Below are positions 10,929 to 22,234 of a DNA stretch of 64,000 bases, one piece after another (the stretch's first letter is position 1; each line of letters begins with the position of its first letter). The notes beneath the pieces are model-generated. The model had not been told where the DNA came from. It ran no database searches and saw only the letters and a program-made list of their open reading frames with translations. The stretch is from Labia minor (lineage: Eukaryota > Arthropoda > Insecta > Dermaptera > Spongiphoridae), in contig OY720348.1 in the NCBI GenBank assembly GCA_963082975.1, forward strand, positions 56,261,564 to 56,325,563. Reading direction: 5' to 3'. The translations under genes were made by a program, and so were the position numbers.

Positions 10929-11538
10929 GCTGGAGTGTCTCCACTCGACTATCTCGCAATTTGAATTGGATTAAATAACATAATATATTATATTTAAATT
11001 AAATTTAATTAATTATAAATTATAAATAATAAATATTAAACCAGCGCATGTTTGACTTTTTGTTGATGGCACCACGTCACGTATTGGCGCGTGAGATTTG
11101 CAGTGTTAAAAAAATGATTCTGGTAATTTCAGCGAATCAATCAAGCTGAAATTCTATATATAGCAGTTTTATACAATTATTAATCATGTGAAAAATTATC
11201 AAACATATATTTTTATTTTTACGGTCACTTTAGAGGAAAAAAAATCAAAACGTTATAGGTAATGACCCTCTTCCGGTTGAGCTACATTTCTCAAAAGTTG
11301 ATAGAAAACTATGAATTTTGAATAATGCTCATGTACCAAATTTCATCATTCTAGCTCAAACCGTTTTTGCGTAATCTTGTCTACATACATACACACACAC
11401 ACACACATACACACACACGGACATTTTTCTCAACCTTACTGAAAATGATTCAGGAACCTTCAAAACGTATAAAAACATCAAAATCTCAACATCGAAAATT
11501 TTCATGATCGCAATACTATCTCTGGCGAGATAGTAAAA
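10929..11538 (+). mobile_element. Helentron-like family 1, copy 1 (full length)
   Basis: This is a reference copy. The 5' end is GCTGGAGTGTCTCCACTCGA, followed at once by the subterminal motif CTATCTCGC. An internal (AC)n tract lies near 11390-11416. The 3' end is the hairpin CTATCTC-TGGC-GAGATAG followed by TAAAAA. The 3' GCGAGATAG is the inverse of the 5' motif. A subterminal inverted repeat with a 3' hairpin and internal microsatellite is the pattern of non-autonomous Helentrons (DINE/HINE). No Rep or helicase coding is present. Confidence 0.7.
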
Positions 11539-11707
11539 AGACTATATAAATAGTAAGTGGTTATATATATATTTATTTGCTTATAGAGTAGGTATTTATA
11601 ATAATGAGCCTAAGAGCATTAATTATGAATCTCTATAACATCAAAATATTTTCAATCTGTTATTAATATTATATAATAAAAACCACATATTTTAGATATA
11701 AAATAAA

Positions 11708-12118
11708 TCTGGAAAGTCTCCGTTCGACTATTTCGCAAACTTGAATAAGATTAATTCACATATATTATATTTAAATTAAATTTAATTTATTAAATTATAA
11801 ATTAAAATTAATAAATGATATTTATTAACCCAGCGCGTGTTTGGCTCTTTGTTGATGGCACCATGCCACGTGCTGGCTCCTGATTTACAGTGTTAAAAAA
11901 TTAATTCCGGTACTTTCAGCAATTTAATCAATCTGAAATTCTATATATAGCAGTTTTATACTATTTTGAATCATGTGAAAAATTATCAAACATATATCTT
12001 TATTTTTACGGTCACTTTAGAGGAAAAAAAAATCAAAACGTGGGTGGTAATGACCCACTTCCGGTTGAGCTACATTTCTCAATAGTTGAGAAAAAACTAC
12101 GAATTTTGAGTAATGCCA
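11708..12118 (+). mobile_element. Helentron-like family 1, copy 2 (3' truncated at (TA)n)
   Basis: The 5' end (TCTGGAAAGTCTCCGTTCGA, CTATTTCGC) and middle of family 1 are present. The copy stops abruptly at TAATGCCAGTA, where a (TA)14 tract begins. The microsatellite region and 3' hairpin are missing. Confidence 0.65.
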
Positions 12119-12469
12119 GTATATATATATATATATATATATATATTCCGAGATATTGTATTTTCTTTTAGGTTTATATGAAAGTTTTTATTATAATTAG
12201 TTAATTTCAAGTTGAATAACTGAATTTAGAAAGAAATTTTGGATCTTTATTCGTGTAACTGAGGTAATTGTAATTTTAGTCCAAATTTTGGTTACATCAA
12301 ATAAAATCCAGAATCCCAAAATTATCATGAAAATGGTATCAAAAAGAGGTTTCGAAACGTTGAAATTCAAATCTCAAAAACCAACGTGAAGCTGCATTTA
12401 AATTAAAGAACATAAAAGATTTATATTCCGAGACTTATTAATACTGCCGACCAGTTATTTGGTGCACCT

Positions 12470-12670
12470 ATTATTCAATTTTATCTATATATATCTATCT
12501 CTGTGGCTCTACTCGACAACCGCAGCAACCCCATTCCTCCAAATATCCCTATCCTAACCTACATCCATCTAACTCCTATTTTCTCCCATCTCTCCCACAT
12601 TCCTTCCTACATTAACCACCCACCGTGTCATTGATCTTCCAAACAGATGTTTCACAATCGGCCTTCCAAA
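12470..12670 (-). pseudogene. LINE C-terminal fragment (L2)
   Basis: On the minus strand this reads GRSMTRWVVNVGRN, GEMGENRS and DRDIWRNGVAAV. It ends in the same CACAGAGATAGATATA tail as the copy near 4.37 kb. It is short, shifted and stop-containing, covering only the last part of the LINE ORF. Confidence 0.6.
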
Positions 12671-12699
12671 AAAAAAAAAAATTAAAATAAACCAATTAA

Positions 12700-13130
12700 C
12701 TAATATAATACATGAATCTGCAAGTGTGATGAAACGCAGCGGAACTAGAGCCTTAATGGAGGCACACCAGCTAACGCTTCACTAATATAATGAATTGTAT
12801 TGTAATTAAAGTGCTAATTCATAAAACATATTTTTAGAAGAAAATAAAATCTTAAGATAATTGCTTTTTGACTCGCCAATGTTTTTTTTTTTTTTTTTTT
12901 TTTTTTTTTTGAATTTCTTTGACAGTGCAGATAAGAAAGAATATGAATGAAAGAAATTTCCATGGCACACTGAAAGTTTCGTCGCTTTATGCCAATTGTA
13001 TTCAACATCCTTTCATCATTCAGCAAATTATTTGCGAATTTCAAAACGAGAGAGGCAAGCTTTTTCAACATTGATTCATTAAATTTCTCCTATTGGATTA
13101 GACTAACTACTTTAAAGTTATTTCTATGAA
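12700..13130. other. Non-repetitive island interrupted by poly-T
   Basis: A moderately balanced stretch with no copy elsewhere, split by a T run of about 28 at 12883-12910. The minus-strand open frame crossing the T run reads a lysine homopolymer and is not convincing. Confidence 0.25.
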
Positions 13131-13144
13131 ATGGTAAAATAATT

Positions 13145-13230
13145 ATATATCTCTATCTATCTATCTATCTATCTATATCTATCTATCTATCTATATACAT
13201 ATATAGATTTATATATATATATATATATTA
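13145..13230. repeat. (ATCT)n and (TA)n microsatellite
   Basis: Interrupted ATCT units pass into a (TA) tract. No LINE body adjoins it. Confidence 0.8.
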
Positions 13231-13989
13231 CCTCTATATATTATTAATTCAATTATAATTTATATCCCCAACTCCTCTTAAACTAAGAAACAAGTTTAAC
13301 TTTGATTTCGAATTTCAAGAAGTTCCTTTAATAGGCATCAATGGGCCTTCTTACAACATTGGTCAAGATGATAAGGCTTGTGGAAGCTTATAGTTCATTA
13401 ATAGAAACACGATTCTAAAGATAATATTTTATTCAAGAAACAATAAGAATAAAAAAAAAATACCTTCTTCATTTAGAAGTTCAATCAATTTTCTGTTTAG
13501 TGAATTTGTAATGTCGAAATAAAATCGTTCTGAGAAATATTCTATATATAATTGAATATGATAGTAATTATTAAATAATATTTATTTATTTAGTTAGTTC
13601 GTTTTTATTGGATTTAATGCCTCCCATCAATCACACTGAACATTTGTATTGTGAATAAATGTTAAGATTATATTTTAATTATAGTCATTTAATTGCTAGT
13701 TTGTATTTTTTTGACAATATGATAAAAACGCATAAAATATGTTTCAAACTACAGTTTAAAACGATACTTGTTTATCAATATATAGATATACGTGTATGTA
13801 TATAATTAATATATGTATATCAATATATATATATAATTGAAAATTAATTTTTCTAAGAGGTGCTAAGGGCCTTGCAAATGTCCCAAATCAAATATTAATA
13901 TTAACAATAATAATTATTATATAATACTCTATTTAACCAAAGAACAAATATATTGAACCAATGGGTAATTGTTTAGTCTAAACGATATT

Positions 13990-14401
13990 TCATGGATTTG
14001 GATAAAACTTTACCAGTGGATTTCTTTTTTGATTCAAAACAAACTTTCCTCAAGCAGTATGAGGCGGTCACTTCTAGTTTATGAGATAAAAATTATTAAA
14101 GTTTAACAGATAAATTAGTTATGAATGAGCAGCCATTTAATAGTATTTTATTGACTAATTATTAATTTATTCACTAAGTAAAACTAATTAATTAATTATT
14201 TTTTTAATTTTCTTATATCCAAACGAAACACATAAAAAAAAACAGAAAATTAGTGGAGCCCTCTGGTGGTCAATTAATAAAACATAGTAGCTAAATACAA
14301 TATCAATGGAATTATATGCAAATTTTAATAAGTTTTATCTCGTAAACTAGAAGCGACCGCCACACACAAGAAAAGTTGTTTGGAATCAAAAAATGAATCC
14401 A
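13990..14401 (+). mobile_element. M4 MITE-like element with inverted arms
   Basis: Left arm features GGATTTCTTTTTTGATTC and CTTCTAGTTTATGAGATAAA (13996-14100). They return inverted at 14317-14401 as TTTATCTCGTAAACTAGAAG and GAATCAAAAAATGAATCC. The centre holds GTGGAGCCCTCTGGTGGTCA. Relatives lie at 32488-32780 and 9585-9762. There is no coding content, so a non-autonomous DNA element is the simplest reading. Confidence 0.55.
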
Positions 14402-14439
14402 TAATTATCAACCAATGATTTCCTATAAACTCTATAAAC

Positions 14440-14641
14440 CAGGGGTGTATAAACTGTGGCCCAAAACCCTTTGAGATGCGGCCCAAAAGCAAATTATGAA
14501 AATATTTAAATTTTTTTTCAATATAGTTCTAAAAAAAATAAAAAAAAAATGGTAAAATGATTTAGGGTTCAGAGTTTATGCGCGGCCCAGCATATTTTTT
14601 TGAAATGTGGCTCTTGAATGGTCATAGTTTAGACACCCCTG
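14440..14641. mobile_element. hAT-type MITE (202 bp) with 8-bp TSD CTATAAAC
   Basis: Termini CAGGGGTGTATAAACTGTGG and CATAGTTTAGACACCCCTG are imperfect inverted repeats. Both sides carry the exact 8-bp duplication CTATAAAC (14432-14439 and 14642-14649). An 8-bp duplication and a CAGGGGTG end are characteristic of hAT. The interior has GCGGCCC motifs and no ORF. Confidence 0.85.
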
Positions 14642-14649
14642 CTATAAAC

Positions 14650-15700
14650 CATACTTTCATTAAATAAAATTCTTATTGTTAGATATTTATGCTAACGATT
14701 ATAATAATTACAAAATAAATTGTTTATATATCTATACTATTAAAATTTGACCTTAGCCACTAGTTGAAACATTTTACATATGTTTTGTATTATTAAATTG
14801 AGATTAAACTTAAAAATTTAGAGTTTATATTGATATATTTGCTTTATACGCATCTTTCTTCTACTTAACTGTCAGTTTATGATAATATCAAGGAAATGCG
14901 CATAATGTAATAAACATACAACTTGACCAAAAAATTATTCTTATTAAATTGTATATAATTTTTAAATTTAATTTAAATTTAAAAATAACTTATTAAGAAT
15001 TAATTTCAAATCAAATGATGATCATTCAATAAAATAAAAAATATAATTGATCTAAAAATTATTAAAAATAGTTATTTATATAAAATTTCATCCAATTGAC
15101 CATGCAAAAAGAACCTAAATTTTAAAAATGCAAAAAAAAAAAAATGAGTGAAATTATATATAAAAATTTCTATCTCTAGAAGAAAGAATAGTAAATGACA
15201 TTCACTTTACTTATCATACTTGAAATGAATTTATTGTTTATATATGAAATGCAATATTTTTACGTTTACTATGAATTTCCTTAGGCTGGTGTTTAAACCG
15301 CTTAGAACGTTTCTATTTATCATAATTATTATGATTCATAATCTATGAGAGCCCTTTTATTTGACAACGGGGTATAAAAGAGTAGAGGTTTGTTTACATT
15401 AATACCGCCCTTCCTTCAGTATGAGATTATGTTTATACCCAAGACCTGTCAAAATTCGATGTATTGTTAGTTAAGTTTAATTCAGTAATAAATTGACTGT
15501 CATTTTAATATATAGCACCTTCTCATCTATTAATATCTTTTCTTTTTAGTGTTTTTTAGTCATTCTATTCATATATCTACCTATTAGAAAGTCGCCAGAC
15601 AAAAAAAAAGGTAGGATTGAAAACAAGTTTTTTTTTTTTTTAATTTTTCAATTAATAACTATGAAAAGGGAGAATAAAAAAAAATGTTATTAAAATTAAA
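14650..15700. other. AT-rich region, no gene seen
   Basis: Mainly AT-rich sequence. A fragment near 14830-14860 (TTGATATATTTGCTTTATAC) resembles the foldback repeat at 59.1-59.6 kb. Confidence 0.5.
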
Positions 15701-15868
15701 TTAAAATGTTGACAGGAAATAAACTTTAAAGGGATCCCCGACACCTTGGTTTTTCCGCCATTTAAATTTTAATTAATTTTAGATACAACAATAATTACGT
15801 CCTCCATTTTGTAATTATAAGGATAGCAAATGAAGCTGCCATTGAAAGTTGTTATGAAATTAAAAACA
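15700..15868. other. Non-repetitive patch left of the inverted arm
   Basis: The sequence around GGGATCCCCGACACCTTGG and TGTAATTATAAGGATAGC is not repeated. It flanks the left end of the large inverted duplication. Confidence 0.25.
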
Positions 15869-16073
15869 AAAATTTTAAATTCAATTCTCATATTAATTCG
15901 GGGACAGAGTTAATATGACAAGGATTGTAAGTAAATCTCTCGTATAGGAAAGAAGGGTGAGATATTCAAACATTTTTGACAGCTAATTTTTATGACCAAA
16001 AATCATCATAATTTGTTGTATTCTTTATATATATATATATATATATATATTGGTTTAGATTTTCGTGAGTCAA

Positions 16074-16412
16074 TTTATTGTTATTATTATCAGATTTCGG
16101 GGTATAAGCACGTTTGTTTGTGATATTGTTTTCTCGACATTTCGGCACCCATTTTCAGTCTTGGACTGTCGTGGTGCAAATGTGTGTCACTGTCAGATAG
16201 TGCCCAGGATTCTTCGGAGTTTCGCAGTAACACAGTGTGTCCGAAATCACCAAACCTATAAACCCAAAATCTAGATATCAACTCTTGGACACACAGACTA
16301 AGACCCAGAACCAAAAATATTCCCGCCTAAATAACCTCTTGAAAATAGCGCCAAAATAGGTGCCGAAAGTCTATAAACGTGATTATATCCCAGATAAATC
16401 TGATAATAATAA
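16074..16412 (-). mobile_element. Penelope-like 3' end candidate with inverted ends (arm copy 1)
   Basis: TTATTGTTATTATTATCAG at the left and CTGATAATAATAACAGTAT at the right are inverted repeats, each next to an ACGTnnnnTATACC/TATATCCC-type stretch. On the minus strand the interior holds GAAAATGGGTGCCGAAATGT then CGAGAAAACA. This resembles the 3' segments of some Penelope-like elements, and a similar phrase recurs near 43197-43225. The assignment is tentative. Confidence 0.3.
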
Positions 16413-16430
16413 CAGTATATTTAAGTTTCA

Positions 16431-16660
16431 GTCACGTCCGTCAATATAGCAACAATTACATATGGAGTGACAATGCAGTTCAACGAAAATCGCTTTTAGG
16501 CCTTTATGGCATTGTATCTTGTTTTCAACAATTTCAAGCGCTAATAAATTACTGTCCGGAGAAAGAACCATTGTATTCCTGGAAAGAAGTCCAGGACGCC
16601 GCCCGGAGAATGAACACTAGTTTCTCGCCTTTCCCTGACCTCTATATTATTTACAGTTAA
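16431..16660 (+). other. Unrecognised 76-codon open frame, arm copy 1
   Basis: An open frame runs from just after TTTCAG at 16426-16431 (a splice-acceptor-like AG) to the stop at 16658-16660. It reads QYSNNYIWSDNAVQRKSLLG, then CFQQFQALINYCPEKEPL, then WKEVQDAARRMNTSFSPFPD. Mixed, non-low-complexity residues make this more protein-like than other frames here. I do not recognise the protein. Three copies exist (26400-26629 minus and 27369-27598 minus are the others), and the third starts its homology exactly at this AG. It could be a captured exon or a transposon ORF piece. Confidence 0.35.
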
Positions 16661-17482
16661 CAGCTAAGTGGTCCTACCCTTAAAATTTACAATGGTTAAC
16701 TATAGTAAAAATTAATATATCAATGACTTAAAATAAATGAAGTATATTTTATAGTTATAGAAGTTTTTTTTTGAATTAAAAATAATTTAAAAATTATTTT
16801 CGTAATCTAGAAAATATAATTACAACAATTGAGATTTTATAAAAGTTTTTCAAAAATAATTTTTCAATTTTTGTAATTCATTATTTCTACATAAGATGGC
16901 ATTAAATTAATATGATTATTTTCTTAAATAAGTAACCAATTTTATTCTTAGCTATTTATATTTTTAAAATATTATATACTAATGTTTTATTATGGAATAA
17001 ACTTGTTTTTCTTCTGATTGACAATTTTTTTAAAAGATCTACGGAGATGATAGATCTTTAATAAATAAACTAAAAAATATTAAATAAATATGTTTATTAA
17101 AATTGTTAACGATTTCATTTTTAAAATGATCGTCAAGATAAAATAACTATCGATTTTTTTAATGTCAATTAATTGATGCACCTTTGATGGATAGTGTGAA
17201 CAAATAGAAATTTTAATTAAATTTTTATCTTTTGAAAGTGAGTTAATATAATATATATTCGAGAAAGTACAATCAAAAATCAATATTGATTTATTAAATT
17301 TATCTTAATGATACAATTTTAATAATAAACTAGTTATACTTTATTTCTAGAGTTAGTCACTTTTCACAGGATTATATCAATAACTGCCATTACCAAATTA
17401 GTATCTTTCTGATATTTAATCAGTAGTAAAATGATAAAACAAAATAATTATTTTATTTATTAAATTTTGATAGTAGATTATA

Positions 17483-18004
17483 TTTTTACTATCTCGCCAG
17501 AGATAGTATTGCCATCACGAAAATTTTCGATGTCGAATTTTGATGTTTTTATACGTTTTGAAGGCCCCTGAGTCCTTTTCACTAAGGTTGAGAAAATTGT
17601 CTGTCTGTGTATGTGTGTGTGTGTGGACAAGATTACGCAAAAAAGGTTTGAACTAGAATAATGAAATTTGGTTCACGGACATTACTCAAAATTCATAGTT
17701 TTGAGAAATGTAGCTCTTTCGGAAGAGGACCATTACCTATCACATTTTCATTTTTTTAACTTCTATATATCGAATTTTACCTTGATTGAATCACTGAAAG
17801 TACCTGAATTAATTTTTTAACACTGCAAATCACGCGTCAGCACGTGACGTGGTGTCATCAACAAAAATCCAAACACGCGCTGGTTTAATAAATATTATTT
17901 ATTAATTTTAATTTATAATTTAATTAATTAAATTTAATTTAAATATAATATATGTTATTTAATCTCATGGAAATTGCGAGAAAGTCGAGTGAAGACACTC
18001 CAGC
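17483..18004 (-). mobile_element. Helentron-like family 1, copy 3
   Basis: A near-full copy in reverse: TTTTTACTATCTCGCCAG hairpin at the left, a (TG)n tract near 17605-17625, and the 5' end CTCCAGC at 18004. It forms the inner edge of the left inverted arm. Compared with copy 4 the 3' part is very similar, whereas the 5' half is clearly more diverged. Confidence 0.7.
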
Positions 18005-18019
18005 TTAATACTACTTACA

Positions 18020-18240
18020 TTGAATTATTAACTATCTTTCTGTCCATTTTTTTGTACCACCTCCATTCAATTTATATTCTCTCCCAATTCCTTATATCTA
18101 ATTACATTTGATAATATTATTTGAACGTTCATTTAGTCTACACACTGGTCGTTTTTTTCATTTTTCCCTAAAAATAAATTTCTCTCCAATCTTATCTAAC
18201 CAATTTGAACCACATGTTCCCCTACAACCTCGAAGATTTA
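18020..18240 (-). pseudogene. LINE C-terminal fragment (L3)
   Basis: On the minus strand, GATATAAGGAATTGGGAGAG followed by TTGAATGGAGGTGGTACAAA matches the LINE segment seen at 48640-48690 (GGAGTTGGGAGAGAGTGGG). Frames are badly broken. Confidence 0.45.
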
Positions 18241-18244
18241 TCGT

Positions 18245-18890
18245 GAAGTTATAAGTAGTCAATAAATAAATAAAATGTATTTATTTTATTTGACTTTAAT
18301 AAATTAAAGAAGGCGTATGACATCCATTATTATTTGATAATTAATAACAATCAATCTTTTAAGAACCAATTGGATTGACATCAGATTTTTATGTATGTAC
18401 ATAATAATATTTTCATTTTTTTCCAATAAATACATATTTGCCTTTTTTAAAAATGAAAAATGAGTAAATTTTCATTTCAAATATTCGATATATCATAAAA
18501 AATTAAAAATATTAAAATAATTAATAATAATAAAAAAAAAAAAATAAATAATGAAGATTTTAAGAAAGAAAGTATAGAGACCGAGATCAGAGATTAAGAA
18601 TTTAATTTAATAGACCAATATTTTGAAGAGATTCTAATCGACTTTTCATATTTATTGAATATTTTTCTCATTTTATCGAATATCGGAACCGTAAAGAAAT
18701 TCGATATTATTCTCTGAGAAATAATTTGTGGAATCCACTCTCTCTCTCTCATACCGCTCTTTTCGCCCCTTCTCTTTTACATAAAGCTAGTAATATTAAT
18801 CAGAATCTCATCTAGAAATTAATTATAGATTAATAATTTATTTAATAGAGTGAATCGATTTAAGTAATTTTCAGTTAAATTTGCCCTTAC
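18245..18890. other. AT-rich region, no gene seen
   Basis: A/T runs with a short (CT)n near 18738-18750. No bounded feature. Confidence 0.5.
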
Positions 18891-19670
18891 TGAGAGATGA
18901 CAAGGGTTGCCACCCTAGTTACCCTTTCCCACCAATATATATATATATATGTTCCAAAGAGGTGGGGGCACGATGCAATTAAATTCGCGAAACCAGCATA
19001 TTTCCAAGCTTATAACATCTCTTTCTCTCTTCAGCAGTAGTACAAAATCGTCGGTTGCATTATGCACTTAAACTAAGCCCTGAGTTGTAATACATCAATT
19101 CAACAGCTGAGCTATAGTAGAATATATATATATATATATATTTATAAATTAATATTAGAAAAGTTGGCCAAATATTATATTATCTAAATTGAAAAATTTC
19201 TTTATCACTAAAAATTTACATTTATTAGTAAACATTGTTCATAATAGAAATTACCTTTTGTTATTTGTTCATTTTAAAAATAAAAATAGCAATATGAATT
19301 TATTATGGCAAGTGTTTGTTTGATAGATGTCAAGAGACTTTTAAGAAAAATTTGTGTGCATGCCAAGGAAAAGCAATAAAAATACACACCCGTCCCATAA
19401 TTCTAGGGGACTCGTCTGGAAATAATAATAATGTATAACAATCCTATAAAGATGACATTTGCTATTTTCAACTTTTCTGTTATAGGTCTTGTCTGTCCGT
19501 CATAAAGATTGATAAATTTATTATTAAGTCCTTTTTAATTGATTTCTAATAAATCAGTCAACAATTGATCATTTGAATCTATATTGTTTGAATTGTGTAT
19601 ATGTTATTATGTAAAAATTGATAAGAAAATAAAAGTAAGTACTTTGAATATTAATATAATGTGAAAAGTA
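18890..19670. other. Mixed non-repetitive sequence, no gene seen
   Basis: Short balanced patches (18890-19110) and (TA) tracts near 18935 and 19122-19142. No coding frame or repeat was found. Confidence 0.4.
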
Positions 19671-19679
19671 TTAAAGGTG

Positions 19680-20160
19680 AATCTATATTGCATTTATCAC
19701 CACCTGATTGTGATGTAGAAAACAATAGGGAGTGATCCTTTTAATGATAAATGAACAGCTTATCATTACAAGAAGCTTTATTGGAACATTAGCCGATTAG
19801 ATAAATTGAGAGATTTAATTCTCCAATAGAAATATATTCCACCGGATTCGATAGTTATTTAAAGTATTAAAGGGAAATTCACTCGAAATAGGGAATTTTT
19901 TTCTACTTTAAACATCCTTTGTGAATTCACACCTGGACAAGGAAAGTTGGACTCGTAAATTGCAGATTAGGTCATAAAAGCATGTTATAACTTATGTTAT
20001 TTATGGTCAGTACATTTGATTATTCTAGAGAAGATCTGATAGAGGGAAATGACGTTGGAAATGTCGCTCATTTGAGCAAGTCCCTCAAGACATACTGCTA
20101 CTTACAGCCAAGGTAATAAAAGAAAAACATTCTCGAACAGTCAGCTAAAAACAACAAACA
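19680..20160. other. Non-repetitive island, possible regulatory element
   Basis: Nearly 500 bp of non-repeated, balanced sequence carry motifs such as TTTATCACCACCTGATTGTG, CATTAGCCGATTAGATAAAT and TTACAGCCAAGGTAATAA (the last resembles a donor site, AAG|GTAATA). All frames contain stops. It is a candidate conserved element or exon edge, from texture only. Confidence 0.3.
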
Positions 20161-20334
20161 GTCCGTTCGTTTACATTTAAACTAAGATAATTAAATTTTC
20201 AGATATTTTATTCTCAGTTAAGTAATATATTTAAATATTCAACTTTTTTTCAACTCGAATTTGATTAAAATAAAATCATTCAAGAATAATGGTGATATAA
20301 AAAGATGGATTATGTCAAATATGTAATAAAGTTG

Positions 20335-20339
<5 letters not shown>

Positions 20340-20381
<42 letters not shown>
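20340..20381. repeat. (TA)21 microsatellite
   Basis: A pure AT tract directly abuts the 5' truncation point of the LINE fragment that follows. Confidence 0.9.
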
Positions 20382-20385
<4 letters not shown>

Positions 20386-20625
20386 AACGTGGTTGGAATT
20401 TGTAAGGAATAGTTATAAGGAAAGATTGGCAATACGCTTGTTTATGGGAAGACTAATTGGGAAGATACCGTTCGCTAGACGGAGGACTTGGTGGACAGAG
20501 AATATAAAAAGGAACATGAGGGAACCGGAAGAGAACAGAAAATCGAGATGGTTCAGGTTAGGGACGTTTAGAGGAATGTGGTTGCTTCGACCAAGAACTT
20601 TCAGGTACATTAATACCACAAAAAC
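20382..20625 (+). pseudogene. LINE C-terminal fragment (L4)
   Basis: This copy is open over about 80 codons. It reads KERLAIRLFMGRLIGKIPF, RRRTWWTENIKRNMREPEEN and then GMWLLRPRTFRY through a frame change. The order ERLA..L-F..(K/R)LIGK..RRTWW..N..RxMRE matches other copies of the family. The 5' part of the LINE is absent and the copy starts at a (TA)21 tract. Confidence 0.65.
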
Positions 20626-20637
20626 AGAATGTATATA

Positions 20638-21091
20638 CAGGGTCCGGCAGGGAGGTGTTACGTTTTAGAGTCCGAGGTATTACACTTTTCAAAACATACT
20701 AACACATATATTTTTAAATAAACTTCAATTATTATTTTTCTGAAACATTACAAATACAATGCCATTTAATAACCATAAAGGATAACAACAATGTATTGCA
20801 ATTTAAGTGCGAAAAATGACATCATCCAAATGGTGGCCATTCTTGTCCAGGTATTGTTGCAGGCGAGTGAAGAAATTGTCTATACACCTTTCAAGCATAG
20901 TAAGGGGAATTTCTCAAATTTCTCGAGTAATTACTTCATCAAGAGCTTCAAGAGTCCGTGGTTTTTCAATGTAAACTTGAGATTTTAAGTAGGCTCAATA
21001 GCAAAAAGCATTTGAAATCTCGAAATTTCAATGAAAAACCAGAAAAGTGTACCTCGGACTCTAAAACGTAACACCTCCCTGCCCGACCCTG
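20638..21091 (-). mobile_element. IS630/mariner-type mini-element, 454 bp
   Basis: Terminal inverted repeats of about 40 bp (CAGGGTCCGGCAGGGAGGTG with GTTACGTTTTAGAGTCCGAG, inverted at the right end) are flanked by TA on both sides, as expected for Tc1/mariner/IS630 insertions. The middle retains only the 3' end of a transposase gene on the minus strand. Confidence 0.8.
20805..20992 (-). pseudogene. IS630/mariner-type transposase C-terminal remnant
   Basis: The minus strand reads YLKSQVYIEKPRTLEALDEV, ITREI, a stop, EIPLTMLERCIDNFFTRLQQ, then YLDKNGHHLDDVIFRT and stop. This fits the tail of IS630/Tc1/mariner-class transposases, where a (T/P)xxLxxLxxxI..EI...IP..ML..V..NF..RL..C....G.HL.DVIF stretch ends the protein. 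The DNA-binding and DDE catalytic regions are missing and one in-frame stop is present, so it cannot supply activity. It sits entirely between matched terminal repeats, so it is a deletion derivative mobilised in trans, if at all. Confidence 0.7.
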
Positions 21092-21099
21092 TATATCTA

Positions 21100-21802
21100 A
21101 TAATAGTATTTCTTATATTTGTGTATGGTTCGTTGATGGATCGAATGAGAAGAACTCAACTATTGTACGAAGTTAAACAAAGACCAACTGAAAACTAACT
21201 TACTTAACCAAGGAAAGAGATTGCGCGTCTACAACTACAGACATTGACAGCCAAAATTGTTAGTCATTGTTTCTATAAAAATAAATTACTTTTTTTCATC
21301 AAAACATGTGTCCATTATTTATAACAAGATATTTAAAAATAATAAACAAAATGCTAAACAATGTTTAAAATGTTTAATTATTTTCTGAATTGTTTTAAAA
21401 TAAAAAAAAAATTAAAAATGAAAATAAAAAAGATGAGAGATTGGATAAAAGTAAAGTTGTTTTTCATTTAAAATATTATTATATTATGTGCGGTATGAGA
21501 AAACAGTCCTTTAAATTATTTAAGTAAACCTGGAACCAAACAACCACTCTGTATATAAGAATAATGAGTATGTAAATATAATTATATGATTATTATATTA
21601 TTATACAGAGTTAATAACCGAAAATGCAGTGTTGATAGAACACATGTTTAATTCATATTCATTCTTCTTATAACTGATTTACTGATCTTCTCAAACAACT
21701 TTGACTTCTTACCATTACTGCAAATGCTCAAAGAGTGTAAGTGATTTTAACAATTTTATATTGTTTATCTTGTTCTAACAACACTGCATTTTGGGTTAAG
21801 TG
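21100..21802. other. No gene seen
   Basis: AT-rich with a modest non-repetitive patch at 21120-21260. Nothing identifiable. Confidence 0.5.
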
Positions 21803-21810
21803 ACTTATAC

Positions 21811-22234
21811 TAGTGTTTCTCAACCTTTTAATATTCACGGCCTAATTTTCAATCATAATTTTCATCGCGCCCCCCTCCCCACCGCATACAATAATAATGT
21901 ATTTTGAGTATTTTGGCGCTAAATATACACTACAACCTTAATTTTAAGCTTTACAAATTACCAAGAATACTGAGAGTGTGTCTATTTATAATATTAAACC
22001 CACCTACGAAAAACTGCTCTGCAAGACAGGCCCAAGGAAGTCACTAATAATTATTAAATTTGTTTTTAATTTCGTAAGTTAATTATTAAATATGTCGAAA
22101 TGTATTTTGTTTTGTGTGTGTGTGTGTGTGTGTTCTTTCCTTTCAGTCACTTAATCAATTTTTTTAAATAACATTTCTCTTGGATATGCTTGCGCCCCCC
22201 TAGGTGGGCGCGCCCCACAGGTTGAGAATAACTG
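21811..22234. mobile_element. hAT-type non-autonomous element (424 bp), TSD ACTTATAC
   Basis: The ends TAGTGTTTCTCAACC and GGTTGAGAATAACTG are inverted. The 8-bp duplication ACTTATAC is exact on both sides (21803-21810 and 22235-22242). GC-rich GCGCCCCCC stretches lie near both ends, and the interior has a (TG)12 tract and no ORF. Confidence 0.85.

Larger units (their letters stand above)
15870..17600 (+). repeat. Large inverted duplication, left arm
   Basis: From AAATTCAATTCTCATATTAA at the outer end, this arm matches 25460-27195 in reverse, mostly at very high identity by eye; for example the 67-codon frame at 17080-17283 is identical to 25777-25980. The spacer is about 7.9 kb. The arm contains a short inverted-repeat unit (16074-16412), a 76-codon open module, family E sequence, and the 3' part of a Helentron-like copy at its inner edge. 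Similarity drops noticeably past the (TG)n tract of that copy. Confidence 0.85.

Noticed and set aside
12814..13071. 85-codon minus-strand frame with a lysine tract
   Set aside because: The lysines come from a T28 homopolymer. The rest has no recognisable protein features.
17080..17283. 67-codon frame identical at 25777-25980
   Set aside because: Identity follows from the recent inverted duplication. The residues (poly I/K/N/S) reflect AT-rich DNA and the region belongs to family E.
20393..20668. 91-codon plus-strand open frame as a possible small gene
   Set aside because: It is the decayed LINE C-terminus running into the right-hand end of the next element's terminal repeat.
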